Shown here in pieces: positions 1 through 9,143 of a stretch of DNA of 64,000 bases; positions within the stretch are counted from its first letter, which is position 1, and the number at the start of each line of letters is the position of its first letter. Source of the stretch: Bacteroidota bacterium (lineage in GTDB: Bacteria > Bacteroidota > Bacteroidia > 2-12-FULL-35-15); NCBI GenBank assembly GCA_023251805.1, contig JAHEYB010000006.1, positions 1-64,000 of the forward strand, in the 5' to 3' direction. A program made the position numbers and the translations under genes. The notes beneath the pieces were generated by a model. That model searched no databases. It saw only the letters and a list, made by a program, of their open reading frames with translations, and was not told the origin of the DNA.

Positions 1-1
1 A

Positions 2-466
2 GATTTTTTGTGGAGATTTCACAAAGTGCATCACAGTGCCGAACATTTGGATTGGCTGGCAGCACATCGCGAACATCCACTCGATTCCATTTATACTGTT
101 GGATTAATTAATCTTCCAGCATTTGTTTTAGGGTTTCCTTTAGAAACAATAGCAGGCTTAATTGCATTTAGAGGAATATGGGCCATTTATATTCATTCAA
201 ATGTTCGTTTGCCAATTGGTCCATTGAGAATATTAATTGGTGCACCAGAGCTACACCATTGGCACCACGATTTAGAACGCGACAGAGGAAATTATGCAAA
301 CATCTCTCCTATCATGGATGTTTTATTTGGAACTTATGTTTGTCCGGATCATGAGCCTGAAAAATTTGGAATCAAAGAAGCCTTTCCAAAAAATTATGCG
401 GGGCAATTGATTTATCCAATGTTGCCAAAAGTGATTACGAAGCTATTGTTTAAGAAGAGAGAGTAA
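2..466 (+). CDS. Sterol desaturase / fatty acid hydroxylase superfamily protein, 5' truncated by window edge
   Basis: In-frame residues DFLWRFHKVHHS then HHWHHD histidine motifs; ORF track start (TTG at 8) is internal, and the reading frame runs off the left edge. Confidence 0.85.
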   Translation, partial: DFLWRFHKVHHSAEHLDWLAAHREHPLDSIYTVGLINLPAFVLGFPLETIAGLIAFRGIWAIYIHSNVRLPIGPLRILIGAPELHHWHHDLERDRGNYANISPIMDVLFGTYVCPDHEPEKFGIKEAFPKNYAGQLIYPMLPKVITKLLFKKRE

Positions 467-504
467 GTGTCAGAAAGAGTATTTTGTCATTGCAACTAGC
501 CGCA

Positions 505-527
505 CTTCGACTCCGCTCAGTGTGACG
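505..527. repeat. Dispersed repeat family A copy
   Basis: CTTCGACTCCGCTCAGTGTGACG. Confidence 0.8.
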
Positions 528-590
528 CCAATAGTCACTTCTCACCTTCTACGAAATGATGGTTTTCGCTAATCAACAATGATTGAATCA

Positions 591-642
591 ATCCCCCTAG
601 CCCCCTTTTCCTCCAAAGGAGTCCCTATGGGAAAAGGGGGAA
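591..642. repeat. Dispersed repeat family B copy
   Basis: ATCCCCCTAGCCCCCTTTTCC...GGGAAAAGGGGG. Confidence 0.8.
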
Positions 643-713
643 TTAGCATTGTCTACAAGATTGGATTAAGAACTCCTAAACCAAACAACTAACAACCACC
701 TACCAACAACTAC

Positions 714-1625
714 CTACCAACGCATCAATTGCTCTTTCGTAAATGTCCACTCAGGAGTTTCTAAATCACCTGTGAAATTTGTGCTGTACCAAGGACTGAT
801 ACTTGCGTTATTAAAATTTTTAAGAATATGAATTTCCTGAGCAGGCATATAGCTTTGCTGAATCATAAATAATTTTTCTCCTGTTGTTTCATTTTCGCAA
901 ACATCAACTACTAAAACGGCATGACCGGGAAAGCCGCCCAAAATAAACACATCACCAATTTGAATGTCTTTGATATTGGGAACTTTTTTTAATTCTTTGC
1001 TTAGTGAAGAAGTGCCTGCATAATTAAAAATGGTATTCATATACGATTTAAATGTTTTGTAAGAATCGTCTTTAGTAGCACTTTTCGACCATGTAACCGA
1101 ATTTCCTTTTATTACGGTACGATAACCTTCGCTCCATTTTTCAAAACCAATTGTGTGTCCACTAGTAAAATTAAAATGCAAACTTTCAATTATTTTTTGA
1201 GAATACAAATATTCCGCACGCATACGCATAACAGCATCGGCACATTGTTGCAGGTCGGTTGTTCCAACATCAATGTCAACCACAGCAGCGTGCCCGGCTT
1301 GATAACGTTTTTTTTCTCCATTGTACAAAAGCACATCGGGATTGCCCGATTTCAAAGGAAGATAGCGAAGCCAATTTCCAAAAGAACCAATCTTCGCCTC
1401 ATTTCTCACAAATCCTTTTGGTGTGGCTATTCGATAAATTAATGCATTTTTAATCTCATAATTTGATTTCCAACAATATGTATTGAATGTTGTTGCGGCA
1501 TTAAGTATCGTATCAGGCAAGGAAGCATGTAAAACCAAACCATTGGTTTCATCAGCACTTGTTTGATTGCAAGAATGAAAACAAATAAGTGTAAAGGCGA
1601 GAAGTATGGAACGTATCAGCCTCAT
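714..1625 (-). CDS. DUF4846-like lipoprotein with a GHAVLVVDV segment
   Basis: Lipobox-like FHSC; motifs IATPKGF..FGNWLRYLPL, HAAVVDIDVGTTDLQQCADAVMRMRAEYLY typical of DUF4846. Confidence 0.75.
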   Translation of the reverse strand: MRLIRSILLAFTLICFHSCNQTSADETNGLVLHASLPDTILNAATTFNTYCWKSNYEIKNALIYRIATPKGFVRNEAKIGSFGNWLRYLPLKSGNPDVLLYNGEKKRYQAGHAAVVDIDVGTTDLQQCADAVMRMRAEYLYSQKIIESLHFNFTSGHTIGFEKWSEGYRTVIKGNSVTWSKSATKDDSYKTFKSYMNTIFNYAGTSSLSKELKKVPNIKDIQIGDVFILGGFPGHAVLVVDVCENETTGEKLFMIQQSYMPAQEIHILKNFNNASISPWYSTNFTGDLETPEWTFTKEQLMRW

Positions 1626-2276
1626 TTATTTTTCCTCTTTGTGTTGTTTTAAAAACGGTTTATGCGAACGGTACACAACATAGTTAAGTGACAATTGAAA
1701 AACGCCAAAACTAACTTGTGTTTTATCAAAAAAAGCAGAAGAAGAAATAGTGTATCTGGTAGCAAGAGCAAAATTTTCATTTAAGTCGAGCTCAACACCT
1801 GCTAAAAAAGAAACGTCAGCAGGTTTAATATTATTATATGGTTGAACGTTTACACCATTAGCACTCGTTTGATCCAAAAGAACAATTTTAGAATTTGTAA
1901 ACGTAGAATATTGTCCGCCCATATTAAACCGAATATTATCGCCCAATTTATATTGAAGATAAACCGGAACATCCACATAAAAATAACGGAATTTAGTAAT
2001 GGGGGATTCTGTTCTGAATGCTTTTCCGGTATACAACAATTCCAGTCCAATGTTCAACTTATCCGACAAAACAATGGTATACATAAAACCGCCACTGCAT
2101 AATATTCCGGGGCGGTAAGTAATTGTATCGTTGAGTAACCTGGAGCTGGTCATGCCTACAGTAAAAGAAAAAGTAGAATATACTTTATTAGAATATTCCT
2201 GTGACGATGCGTTAAAAGAAAACAAGCATAAGAGCAAAGTCGTTATGCTTGTTTTTAAAAATGAATTAAATATCAT
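1626..2276 (-). CDS. PorT-like outer membrane beta-barrel protein
   Basis: Signal peptide (FNASSQ), alternating beta strands, GLELLYTGKAF..VDVPVYLQYKLG pattern. Confidence 0.7.
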   Translation of the reverse strand: MIFNSFLKTSITTLLLCLFSFNASSQEYSNKVYSTFSFTVGMTSSRLLNDTITYRPGILCSGGFMYTIVLSDKLNIGLELLYTGKAFRTESPITKFRYFYVDVPVYLQYKLGDNIRFNMGGQYSTFTNSKIVLLDQTSANGVNVQPYNNIKPADVSFLAGVELDLNENFALATRYTISSSAFFDKTQVSFGVFQLSLNYVVYRSHKPFLKQHKEEK

Positions 2277-2279
2277 GAA

Positions 2280-3284
2280 TTATTTTAATGAAACCTTTAC
2301 TGTATAACTACCGGTATTGCTGGCATTATAAACTGTTTCGTAAATAGAGATGTACAACATTCCGGTTGAAGTAGCAGTGCCACTAAATTTCGCTCCGGCT
2401 TTTAAAGCAGCGGTAGAAGTTTCTCCGAGTTTATAAACCACATTTCCGTATGCAGGATAAGTGTTTCCACCATAATCACCTTCATAATCACTAACTGGAG
2501 GAGCGGTAGAGCCTGAAATGGTTCCATCCGGTTTGTATTTACTTCCGGATAAACTGGCAAACGTAATTTCACCGCTGGCAGTGATGCTAAATTTTTGTCC
2601 CTGCTTGAGCATAATACCTGTTTTTAGCCAACCACCGTTTGCATTGGAGCTGATATGTTTTGTGGCTAACAATTTAAACGTCATGTCTCCACTTCCATTA
2701 TCACCAATATACATAACATCAATGTGTTTGATTTTTTCTTTCGGAATACTTAGTGTTCCATATTCTGTTTTCAAATCAATTTTTGCAAAATCGTAGGTTC
2801 CACCCATTGAATATTCATAATCAATAGAAACAACATCTTTATCCGATATAGTGCTTTCAACATTGTATTTTGATTGCAGTTCGATCAATGCTCCATCGGC
2901 AGTATAATCAACATATGTAGAAGGTTCGTATTTAGCAGAATAAATAAAATCGGTAATAGCAGGAATTGCTTTGATGTCCATTTTTGTTAATTCCTCAAAA
3001 GCCGTTTTACGCATTTGCTCATTTGAATTGGATAATTGTTTCACTAAATTGCTTACTTTATCGCTAGTAGCTTTATCGCTAGTTATTCCTAAATCCAATG
3101 CTGTAACATTTTTTAGAGGGATGTCTAGTTTTCCGTAAGCAGTAACCAAAGAGATACTTGACATTTTAGAAGTTCCACTTACAACATTTCCATCGCGGAG
3201 TGTAAGTTTTAATTCTACGTCAGTTTGAGCTTGAAGATTCAGTCCAAGTAACATCACAAATGAAATGTACATTAGTTTTTTCAT
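2280..3284 (-). CDS. Secreted protein: repeated YGKLDIP/YGTLSIP segments, HEAT-like middle, C-terminal LecA/PA-IL-like beta domain
   Basis: Signal peptide; C-terminal LKQGQKFSITASGEITF...NVVYKLG...GAKFSGTATSTGMLYISIYE..NASNTGSYTVKVSLK resembles the PA-IL pattern. Confidence 0.55.
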   Translation of the reverse strand: MKKLMYISFVMLLGLNLQAQTDVELKLTLRDGNVVSGTSKMSSISLVTAYGKLDIPLKNVTALDLGITSDKATSDKVSNLVKQLSNSNEQMRKTAFEELTKMDIKAIPAITDFIYSAKYEPSTYVDYTADGALIELQSKYNVESTISDKDVVSIDYEYSMGGTYDFAKIDLKTEYGTLSIPKEKIKHIDVMYIGDNGSGDMTFKLLATKHISSNANGGWLKTGIMLKQGQKFSITASGEITFASLSGSKYKPDGTISGSTAPPVSDYEGDYGGNTYPAYGNVVYKLGETSTAALKAGAKFSGTATSTGMLYISIYETVYNASNTGSYTVKVSLK

Positions 3285-3295
3285 ACAGGTTGGGA

Positions 3296-6200
3296 TTATT
3301 GAGTTTGCACTTCAGTATCTCTTAAATATTCTACTTCTGTAATAGGCACATTGTCTTTAAAGAAATAAATCGGACCAAAAGAAGTTTCTTTTCTAACATA
3401 CAAATGCCCTTCCAATCCTTTCACAACAATTCTTCTTGTTACTTTAGCATTGTTTTCTGAAGCACTTTCCTCAGTGATACCTTCAGGATATTTTTTTGCC
3501 AATTCGCTTTTAAATTCTTCGTTTGATGCAGTAGTAGTTGTTGTAGTTGTATTTTTCTTTTTCAATAGAATATCAATTTCAGCAACTTTATCCTTAGGAT
3601 ATTTTTCAGTAGGTTTAATCAAAGAGGCATCCAGGTATTTATTTTTTGCCGATTTATAATCTTTCACCGCAAATAATTTATCACCTTTTTCAATAACAGC
3701 TAAATACTCAGCCTCCTTCACTTTCGCACGAGCAAGTCCGTCTACAATAGAATTTATTTCAGAAATTTTATTTCCCGGATAAGGTTCAGTAGGTTTGATT
3801 GTTTGCGCTTCTTTGTAAGCAGCAATTGCATTGTTATAATCTTTATTCGCCAACAATCCATCCGCTTTAGCAACAGCAGCTTCGTATTTAGTTTGTTTTG
3901 CTTGCGTATTAGCTTGGTCGGTTAGTTGAGCATTTATTTTTGTTAATTGGTCTTTCGGATATTGTTCATTAGGTTTTATTCCGAGTGCTTCGTTATAGGA
4001 AGTTTTTGCAGTTGCATAATCTTTCGCACTAAAATCAGCATCCGCTTTAGCGATAGCGGCTTTGTATTTTGCATCCAATTCTTTTGCTCCCGCTTCTTTA
4101 GCCAAAATAGCATCAATGGCAGCCAATTTATCTTTCGGATATTTTTCTACAGCTTTTATTTCAAGCGCTTGATTGTATGCAGCTTTTGCATCGTCATAAC
4201 TTTTGGACGCAAAGGCGGCATCACCTTTTGCAATGGCAGCTAAATATTTTTCATTCAATGCTTTTGAAGCAGCATCTTTATTTGCCAAATCAGAAAGTAT
4301 TTTATCTATCTCCGCAATTTTATCCGTAGGATATTGTTCACCCGGTTTAACACCTAGTGCTTCGTAATATGCTGTTTTTGCAGCAGGATATGTCTTTGCT
4401 TTGAATGCAGCATCGGCTTTTGCGATAGTAGCTTTGTATTTTGCTTCCAATTCTTTTTCCTTTGCCAAGCGATCTTTTTCTGCTGCATCACCTGCTAATG
4501 CTTTTTCTATTTCCGCTAATTTATCTTTCGGATATTTTTCATTTGGTTTATAACCTAGTGCTTCGGTATAAGCAGTTTTAGCGGCAGCATATGTTTTTGC
4601 AGAAAGCGCAGCATCACCTTTTGCAACAGCAGCAGTATATTTTGCTTCAAGCTCTTTTGCTCCCATTTCTTTTGCAAGAATGGCATTTATCTCCGCAATT
4701 TTATCTTTCGGATATTTTTCAGATGCTTTATATGTCAGTGCCTCGTTATAAGCAGTTTTGGCATCGTCATATTTTTTTGTTCCTAAAGCGGCATCTCCTT
4801 TTGCTATGGCGGCAGCATATTTTTCAGCCAATTCTTTTTCTTTCGCTAATCGAGCTTGTTCTGCAGCGTCTTTTGAAGCAGCATCTGCAATGGCTTTATC
4901 AATTGCTGCTAGTTGTGATTTGGGATAGGCTTCAGCAGGTTTAAATCCAAGTGCTTCGTTGTAACCCGATTTGGCAGCATCGAATGATTTTGTTTTAAAT
5001 GCAGCATCACCCTTTGCAACAGCCGCTTTGTATTTTTCATCCAACTCCTTTGCGCCCATTTCTTTTGCAAGGATGGCATCTATTTCTGCAATTTTATCTT
5101 TTGGATATTGTTCCGATGCTTTTATGGACAGTGCTTCATTGTATGCCGTTTTTGCAGCAGCATATGTTTTTGCTTTTAAAGCAGCATCACCTTTTGCAAC
5201 AGCTGCTTTGTATTTTGCCTCCAATTCTTTTTCTTTTGCCAAACGATCTTTTTCGGCAGCGTCATTTGCTAAAGCTTTTTCTATTTCTGCTAATTTATCT
5301 TTTGGATATTGTTCGTTTGGTTTATAACCTAGTGCTTCGGTAAAAGCAGTTTTTGCAGTAGCATACGTTTTTGCAGAAAGAGCAGCATCACCTTTTATAA
5401 TAGCGGCTTTGTATTTTTCTTCTATGGCTTTAGCGCCCATTTCTTTTGCAAGGATTGCATCTATCTCCGCAATTTTATCTTTCGGATATTTCTCAGTTGC
5501 TTTGTAAGTAAGTGCTTCGTTATAGCTTGTTTTCGCTCCTGCATAATCTTTTGTTCCAAAAGCAGCATCCGCATTTTTAATAGCAACAGCATATTTTTCA
5601 GCCAATTCTTTTTCTTTTGCCAAACGCGCTTTCTCTGCGGCATCTTTTGAAGCGGCATCAGCCAAGGCTTTATCAATAGCAGCTAGTTGTGCTTTTGGAT
5701 AAGCTTCGGCAGGTTTAAAACCCAAGGCTTCATTATAACCTGATTTGGCAGCATCGTATGAATTGGTTTTAAAAGCAGCATCCGCTTTTGCAATGGCTGC
5801 AGTATATTTATCATTCAATTCTTTTGCACCCAATTCTTTAGCAAGAATAGCATCTATTTCTGCGATTTTATCTTTCGGATACTGTTCTCCCGATTTAACA
5901 GCAAGTGCATCGTTATATGCAGATTTTGCCGCATCATACGTTTTTGCTTTTAAAGCTGCATCACCTTTTGCAATAGCTGCTTTGTATTTTGCTTCTAGTT
6001 CTGTTGCCTTACCCGCCTCAGCAATTGCTTTATCAATTTCTGCTAATTTATCTTTGGGATATTGTTCAGCCGATTTTAATCCGAGTGCTTCATTGTACCC
6101 TGCTTTAGCGGTTGTGTAATCTTTTTTAGCAAGAGCGGCATCCCCTTTTGCAAGCGCTGCATTGTATTTATCATTCAGTGCTTTTTCTTTTGCTAAACGA

Positions 6201-7738
6201 TCTTTTTCTGCTGCATCTTTAGCAGCGGCATCCGCCAATGCCTTGTCGATTTCCGCAATTTTATCTTTTGGATATTGTTCGGCAGGTTTTATACCCAAAG
6301 CTTCATTGTAAGTAGCTTTAGCATTTGTATAATCTTTTGCAGATAATAGTTTATCGCCTTTTGCAATGGCGGCTGCATATTTTTCGGCCAATGCTTTTTC
6401 AGAATTTTCTTTTGCAGCAATATCAGCAAGTATTTTATCTATTTCTGCAATTTTTGTTTTGGGATATTGCTCATTCGGCTTTAATTTTAACGCTTCTTCA
6501 TAACTTGGTTTAGCAAATGTATATAACTTCGAATTAAATGATTTATCAGCATTTGCAATTGCTGTTTTATATTTTTCATCTAATTCTTTTTGTGATTTTT
6601 CTTTTGCAAGTATGTCGGCCAATATTTTATCAATTTCTGCAATTTTATCTTTAGGATATTTTTCGGCAGGCTTTAAAGCAGATGCTTCTGTATACGCAGT
6701 TTTTGCTCCATCATAAGTTTTAGCTGCTAATCCGGCATCTCCTTTTTGAATAGCTGCTTTGTATTTTGCTTCCAGCTCCGCTCCTTTTGCGGCATCAGCC
6801 AATAATTTTGCTATCTCATCCAACTTCCCTTTGGGGTAGACTTCAGCGGGTTTTAATTTTAAAGCATCGGTATAAGAAACTTTTGCTGCATCGTAATTTT
6901 TTGCAGTAAATGCCGCATCTGCTTTTGCAATGGCGGCTTTATAATCTGCTTCTAATGCAGCATTTTTAGAAGCATCGGCAATTAATTTTTCTATTTCAAG
7001 GATTTTACTTTTGGGATAGGCTTCACCAGGCTTTATGCTCAAAGCATCAGTATAAGCAGCTCGCGCTGTTGTATAATCTTTTTTACCAAAAGCTGCATCA
7101 CCTTTAATTATAGCTGCTTCGTATTTGCTTGCTGCTGCGCTTTCTAAAGCCGTTTTGTTTTTTTCTTCTTCCTCCGCTTTCTTAATTGCTTCCTTTTCTA
7201 TCTGATTTAGTTTATCCAACTCATCGAGCATCGACTGTGAATAAGCTTTATCATAGTCTATTTCCTTAATTTTATCATCGTAATAAAACTTCGCTAGGGG
7301 CTGACTTAAAATCGCGTTTACTTGAGAAACAACACCCGGATCTTTTGGCATTTCAAAAAGACTCACTTCTATATCTTGTCCCCCAAACTCTTCTTTGGCA
7401 CGGTCGTCAGGTACACCTTTTGTATTAAAATAAAACTTTTTCGAAATGTGTCCCGCTTTTGTAATTGTTAGCGTGTATTCGCCATTCAATTCCATTTTCA
7501 CATCAAAGCGACCACTAGAGGTGGTTGTTTGTTGGGCAATTTGTGTTGAGCCTTTGTATAAAGTTACGGTAGCTCCTTCCAGCTTTTTTCTGGTTTTTTT
7601 TACTGTACCTTTTACATCGTAAATATTGGCTTGTGCTTGGACATCATTTGTGATGAAAACAAAGGTCAACAACAACAAACATCCCAACAATAATTTGGCG
7701 TTCTTTTTAAAAATGCTTTTAAATGGAGTAAAAATCAT
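3296..7738 (-). CDS. 1480-aa repeat protein: carboxypeptidase-regulatory-like N-domain, 19 tandem TPR-like units, conserved C-terminal domain
   Basis: 19 matches to K(P/A/S)xExYPxxK(I/L)xEI...; paralogous N and C domains with the protein at 40153..41880. Confidence 0.85.
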   Translation of the reverse strand: MIFTPFKSIFKKNAKLLLGCLLLLTFVFITNDVQAQANIYDVKGTVKKTRKKLEGATVTLYKGSTQIAQQTTTSSGRFDVKMELNGEYTLTITKAGHISKKFYFNTKGVPDDRAKEEFGGQDIEVSLFEMPKDPGVVSQVNAILSQPLAKFYYDDKIKEIDYDKAYSQSMLDELDKLNQIEKEAIKKAEEEEKNKTALESAAASKYEAAIIKGDAAFGKKDYTTARAAYTDALSIKPGEAYPKSKILEIEKLIADASKNAALEADYKAAIAKADAAFTAKNYDAAKVSYTDALKLKPAEVYPKGKLDEIAKLLADAAKGAELEAKYKAAIQKGDAGLAAKTYDGAKTAYTEASALKPAEKYPKDKIAEIDKILADILAKEKSQKELDEKYKTAIANADKSFNSKLYTFAKPSYEEALKLKPNEQYPKTKIAEIDKILADIAAKENSEKALAEKYAAAIAKGDKLLSAKDYTNAKATYNEALGIKPAEQYPKDKIAEIDKALADAAAKDAAEKDRLAKEKALNDKYNAALAKGDAALAKKDYTTAKAGYNEALGLKSAEQYPKDKLAEIDKAIAEAGKATELEAKYKAAIAKGDAALKAKTYDAAKSAYNDALAVKSGEQYPKDKIAEIDAILAKELGAKELNDKYTAAIAKADAAFKTNSYDAAKSGYNEALGFKPAEAYPKAQLAAIDKALADAASKDAAEKARLAKEKELAEKYAVAIKNADAAFGTKDYAGAKTSYNEALTYKATEKYPKDKIAEIDAILAKEMGAKAIEEKYKAAIIKGDAALSAKTYATAKTAFTEALGYKPNEQYPKDKLAEIEKALANDAAEKDRLAKEKELEAKYKAAVAKGDAALKAKTYAAAKTAYNEALSIKASEQYPKDKIAEIDAILAKEMGAKELDEKYKAAVAKGDAAFKTKSFDAAKSGYNEALGFKPAEAYPKSQLAAIDKAIADAASKDAAEQARLAKEKELAEKYAAAIAKGDAALGTKKYDDAKTAYNEALTYKASEKYPKDKIAEINAILAKEMGAKELEAKYTAAVAKGDAALSAKTYAAAKTAYTEALGYKPNEKYPKDKLAEIEKALAGDAAEKDRLAKEKELEAKYKATIAKADAAFKAKTYPAAKTAYYEALGVKPGEQYPTDKIAEIDKILSDLANKDAASKALNEKYLAAIAKGDAAFASKSYDDAKAAYNQALEIKAVEKYPKDKLAAIDAILAKEAGAKELDAKYKAAIAKADADFSAKDYATAKTSYNEALGIKPNEQYPKDQLTKINAQLTDQANTQAKQTKYEAAVAKADGLLANKDYNNAIAAYKEAQTIKPTEPYPGNKISEINSIVDGLARAKVKEAEYLAVIEKGDKLFAVKDYKSAKNKYLDASLIKPTEKYPKDKVAEIDILLKKKNTTTTTTTASNEEFKSELAKKYPEGITEESASENNAKVTRRIVVKGLEGHLYVRKETSFGPIYFFKDNVPITEVEYLRDTEVQTQ

Positions 7739-7940
7739 ATTAAATCTTAATTTTCAATTACTTATGACACATATCTTGCGTAATTAGCAAATATCGTAAA
7801 AATTGGTTAAAAACAACGCAAATCAGACAATAAGTTTGCCACAAAATTTACACATAAAAACAGCGTGTTTTTCTACTGGTTTTAATTTTAATTTTTTTTG
7901 CTTACTTTTATAAAAAAAGCCTTTAAAATATACATCTTCA

Positions 7941-9074
7941 ATGAGTCTAAGCTACTGGGAACAAACTACTTATTTCAACGATATCGATGTCGCAATTATT
8001 GGTAGCGGAATTGTAGGATTGAACGCGGCATTAACTCTCAAAAAAAAGCATAGTAATTTAAAGATACTTGTACTCGAAAGAGGTATGTTGCCTAGCGGTG
8101 CAAGCTCTAAAAATGCAGGATTTGCTTGCTTTGGCAGTGCAAGTGAACTGCTTACCGATTTAAAAAACACATCAGAAAATGAAACCTTCTCACTGGTGGA
8201 AAAACGCTGGAAAGGTTTACTGCGACTGAGAAAAAATTTGGGAGACAAAACCATTGATTTTCACAATTGGGGTGGGTATGAGGTTTTTGACTCTAACAAA
8301 CAATATGATTTTTGCGAATCAAAAATTGCTTATTTGAATAAGCATACTTCTCCTATTATCGGTAAAAAAAATGTGTATCAAAATGCCGACAGCAAGATTA
8401 AATCGTTTGGTTTCAAGCAAGTAAAACACATGATAGTAAATACTGCCGAAGCCCAAATAGACACAGGAAAAATGATTAGCGCCCTCATTTCAAAAGTAAG
8501 AAAATTGGGCATTGAAGTCATAAATGGATTTGATGTAAAAAGTGTAGAAGATGATGGAAAAAGTGTGACAATTAGTGCTAGCGACCATTCTGTTTTAAAA
8601 TGCAAAAGAGTAATTATTGCGACAAATGGTTTTGCAAAGCAGCTTTTACCCGGGTATGCAGTTGAGCCTGCTCGAGCACAAGTTTTAATTACTCAACCCA
8701 TTAAAAACTTAAAACTAAAAGGCACGTTTCATTTCGATAATGGGTATTATTACTTTAGAAATATTAACAACAGGGTTTTATTTGGCGGAGGAAGAAATCT
8801 GGATTTAAAAACGGAAGAAACAACCGAATTTGGTTTAACACAATTGGTGCAAAATAAATTAGAAAGCTTATTGAGTACCATGATACTTCCAAACAGCAAG
8901 CACACGATTGATATGCGCTGGAGCGGAATAATGGGTGTTGGTCCACAAAAGAAAAGTATTGTAAGAGCAACGAGCAACAATGTTTTTTGTGCTGTTCGAC
9001 TAGGTGGAATGGGTGTTGCAATTGGTAGTTTGGTAGGCGAAGAAGTTGCACAAATGGTTTCCGAAAGTATGTAA
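7941..9074 (+). CDS. FAD-dependent oxidoreductase (DAO / glycine oxidase-like)
   Basis: N-terminal VAIIGSGIVGLNAALTL dinucleotide-binding motif; SGASSKNAGFACFG; C-terminal MRWSGIMGVGP. Confidence 0.9.
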   Translation: MSLSYWEQTTYFNDIDVAIIGSGIVGLNAALTLKKKHSNLKILVLERGMLPSGASSKNAGFACFGSASELLTDLKNTSENETFSLVEKRWKGLLRLRKNLGDKTIDFHNWGGYEVFDSNKQYDFCESKIAYLNKHTSPIIGKKNVYQNADSKIKSFGFKQVKHMIVNTAEAQIDTGKMISALISKVRKLGIEVINGFDVKSVEDDGKSVTISASDHSVLKCKRVIIATNGFAKQLLPGYAVEPARAQVLITQPIKNLKLKGTFHFDNGYYYFRNINNRVLFGGGRNLDLKTEETTEFGLTQLVQNKLESLLSTMILPNSKHTIDMRWSGIMGVGPQKKSIVRATSNNVFCAVRLGGMGVAIGSLVGEEVAQMVSESM

Positions 9075-9143
9075 CACTTACAATTTTATTTTTACCATTA
9101 GAATGTCGTCAATACAGAGACTTCACTCTGCATTTCCGTTTGA

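Noticed and set aside
3450-6513. Plus-strand ORFs (e.g. 4971..5327, 4999..5343, 5745..6119) opposite the repeat gene
   Set aside because: They are antisense reflections of the same tandem coding repeat; no start signals, low-complexity products.
3296-7738. CRISPR or satellite-like DNA repeat
   Set aside because: Repeats are long (about 200 bp), diverged at third positions, in frame throughout and lack constant spacers; they are coding TPR-like units.
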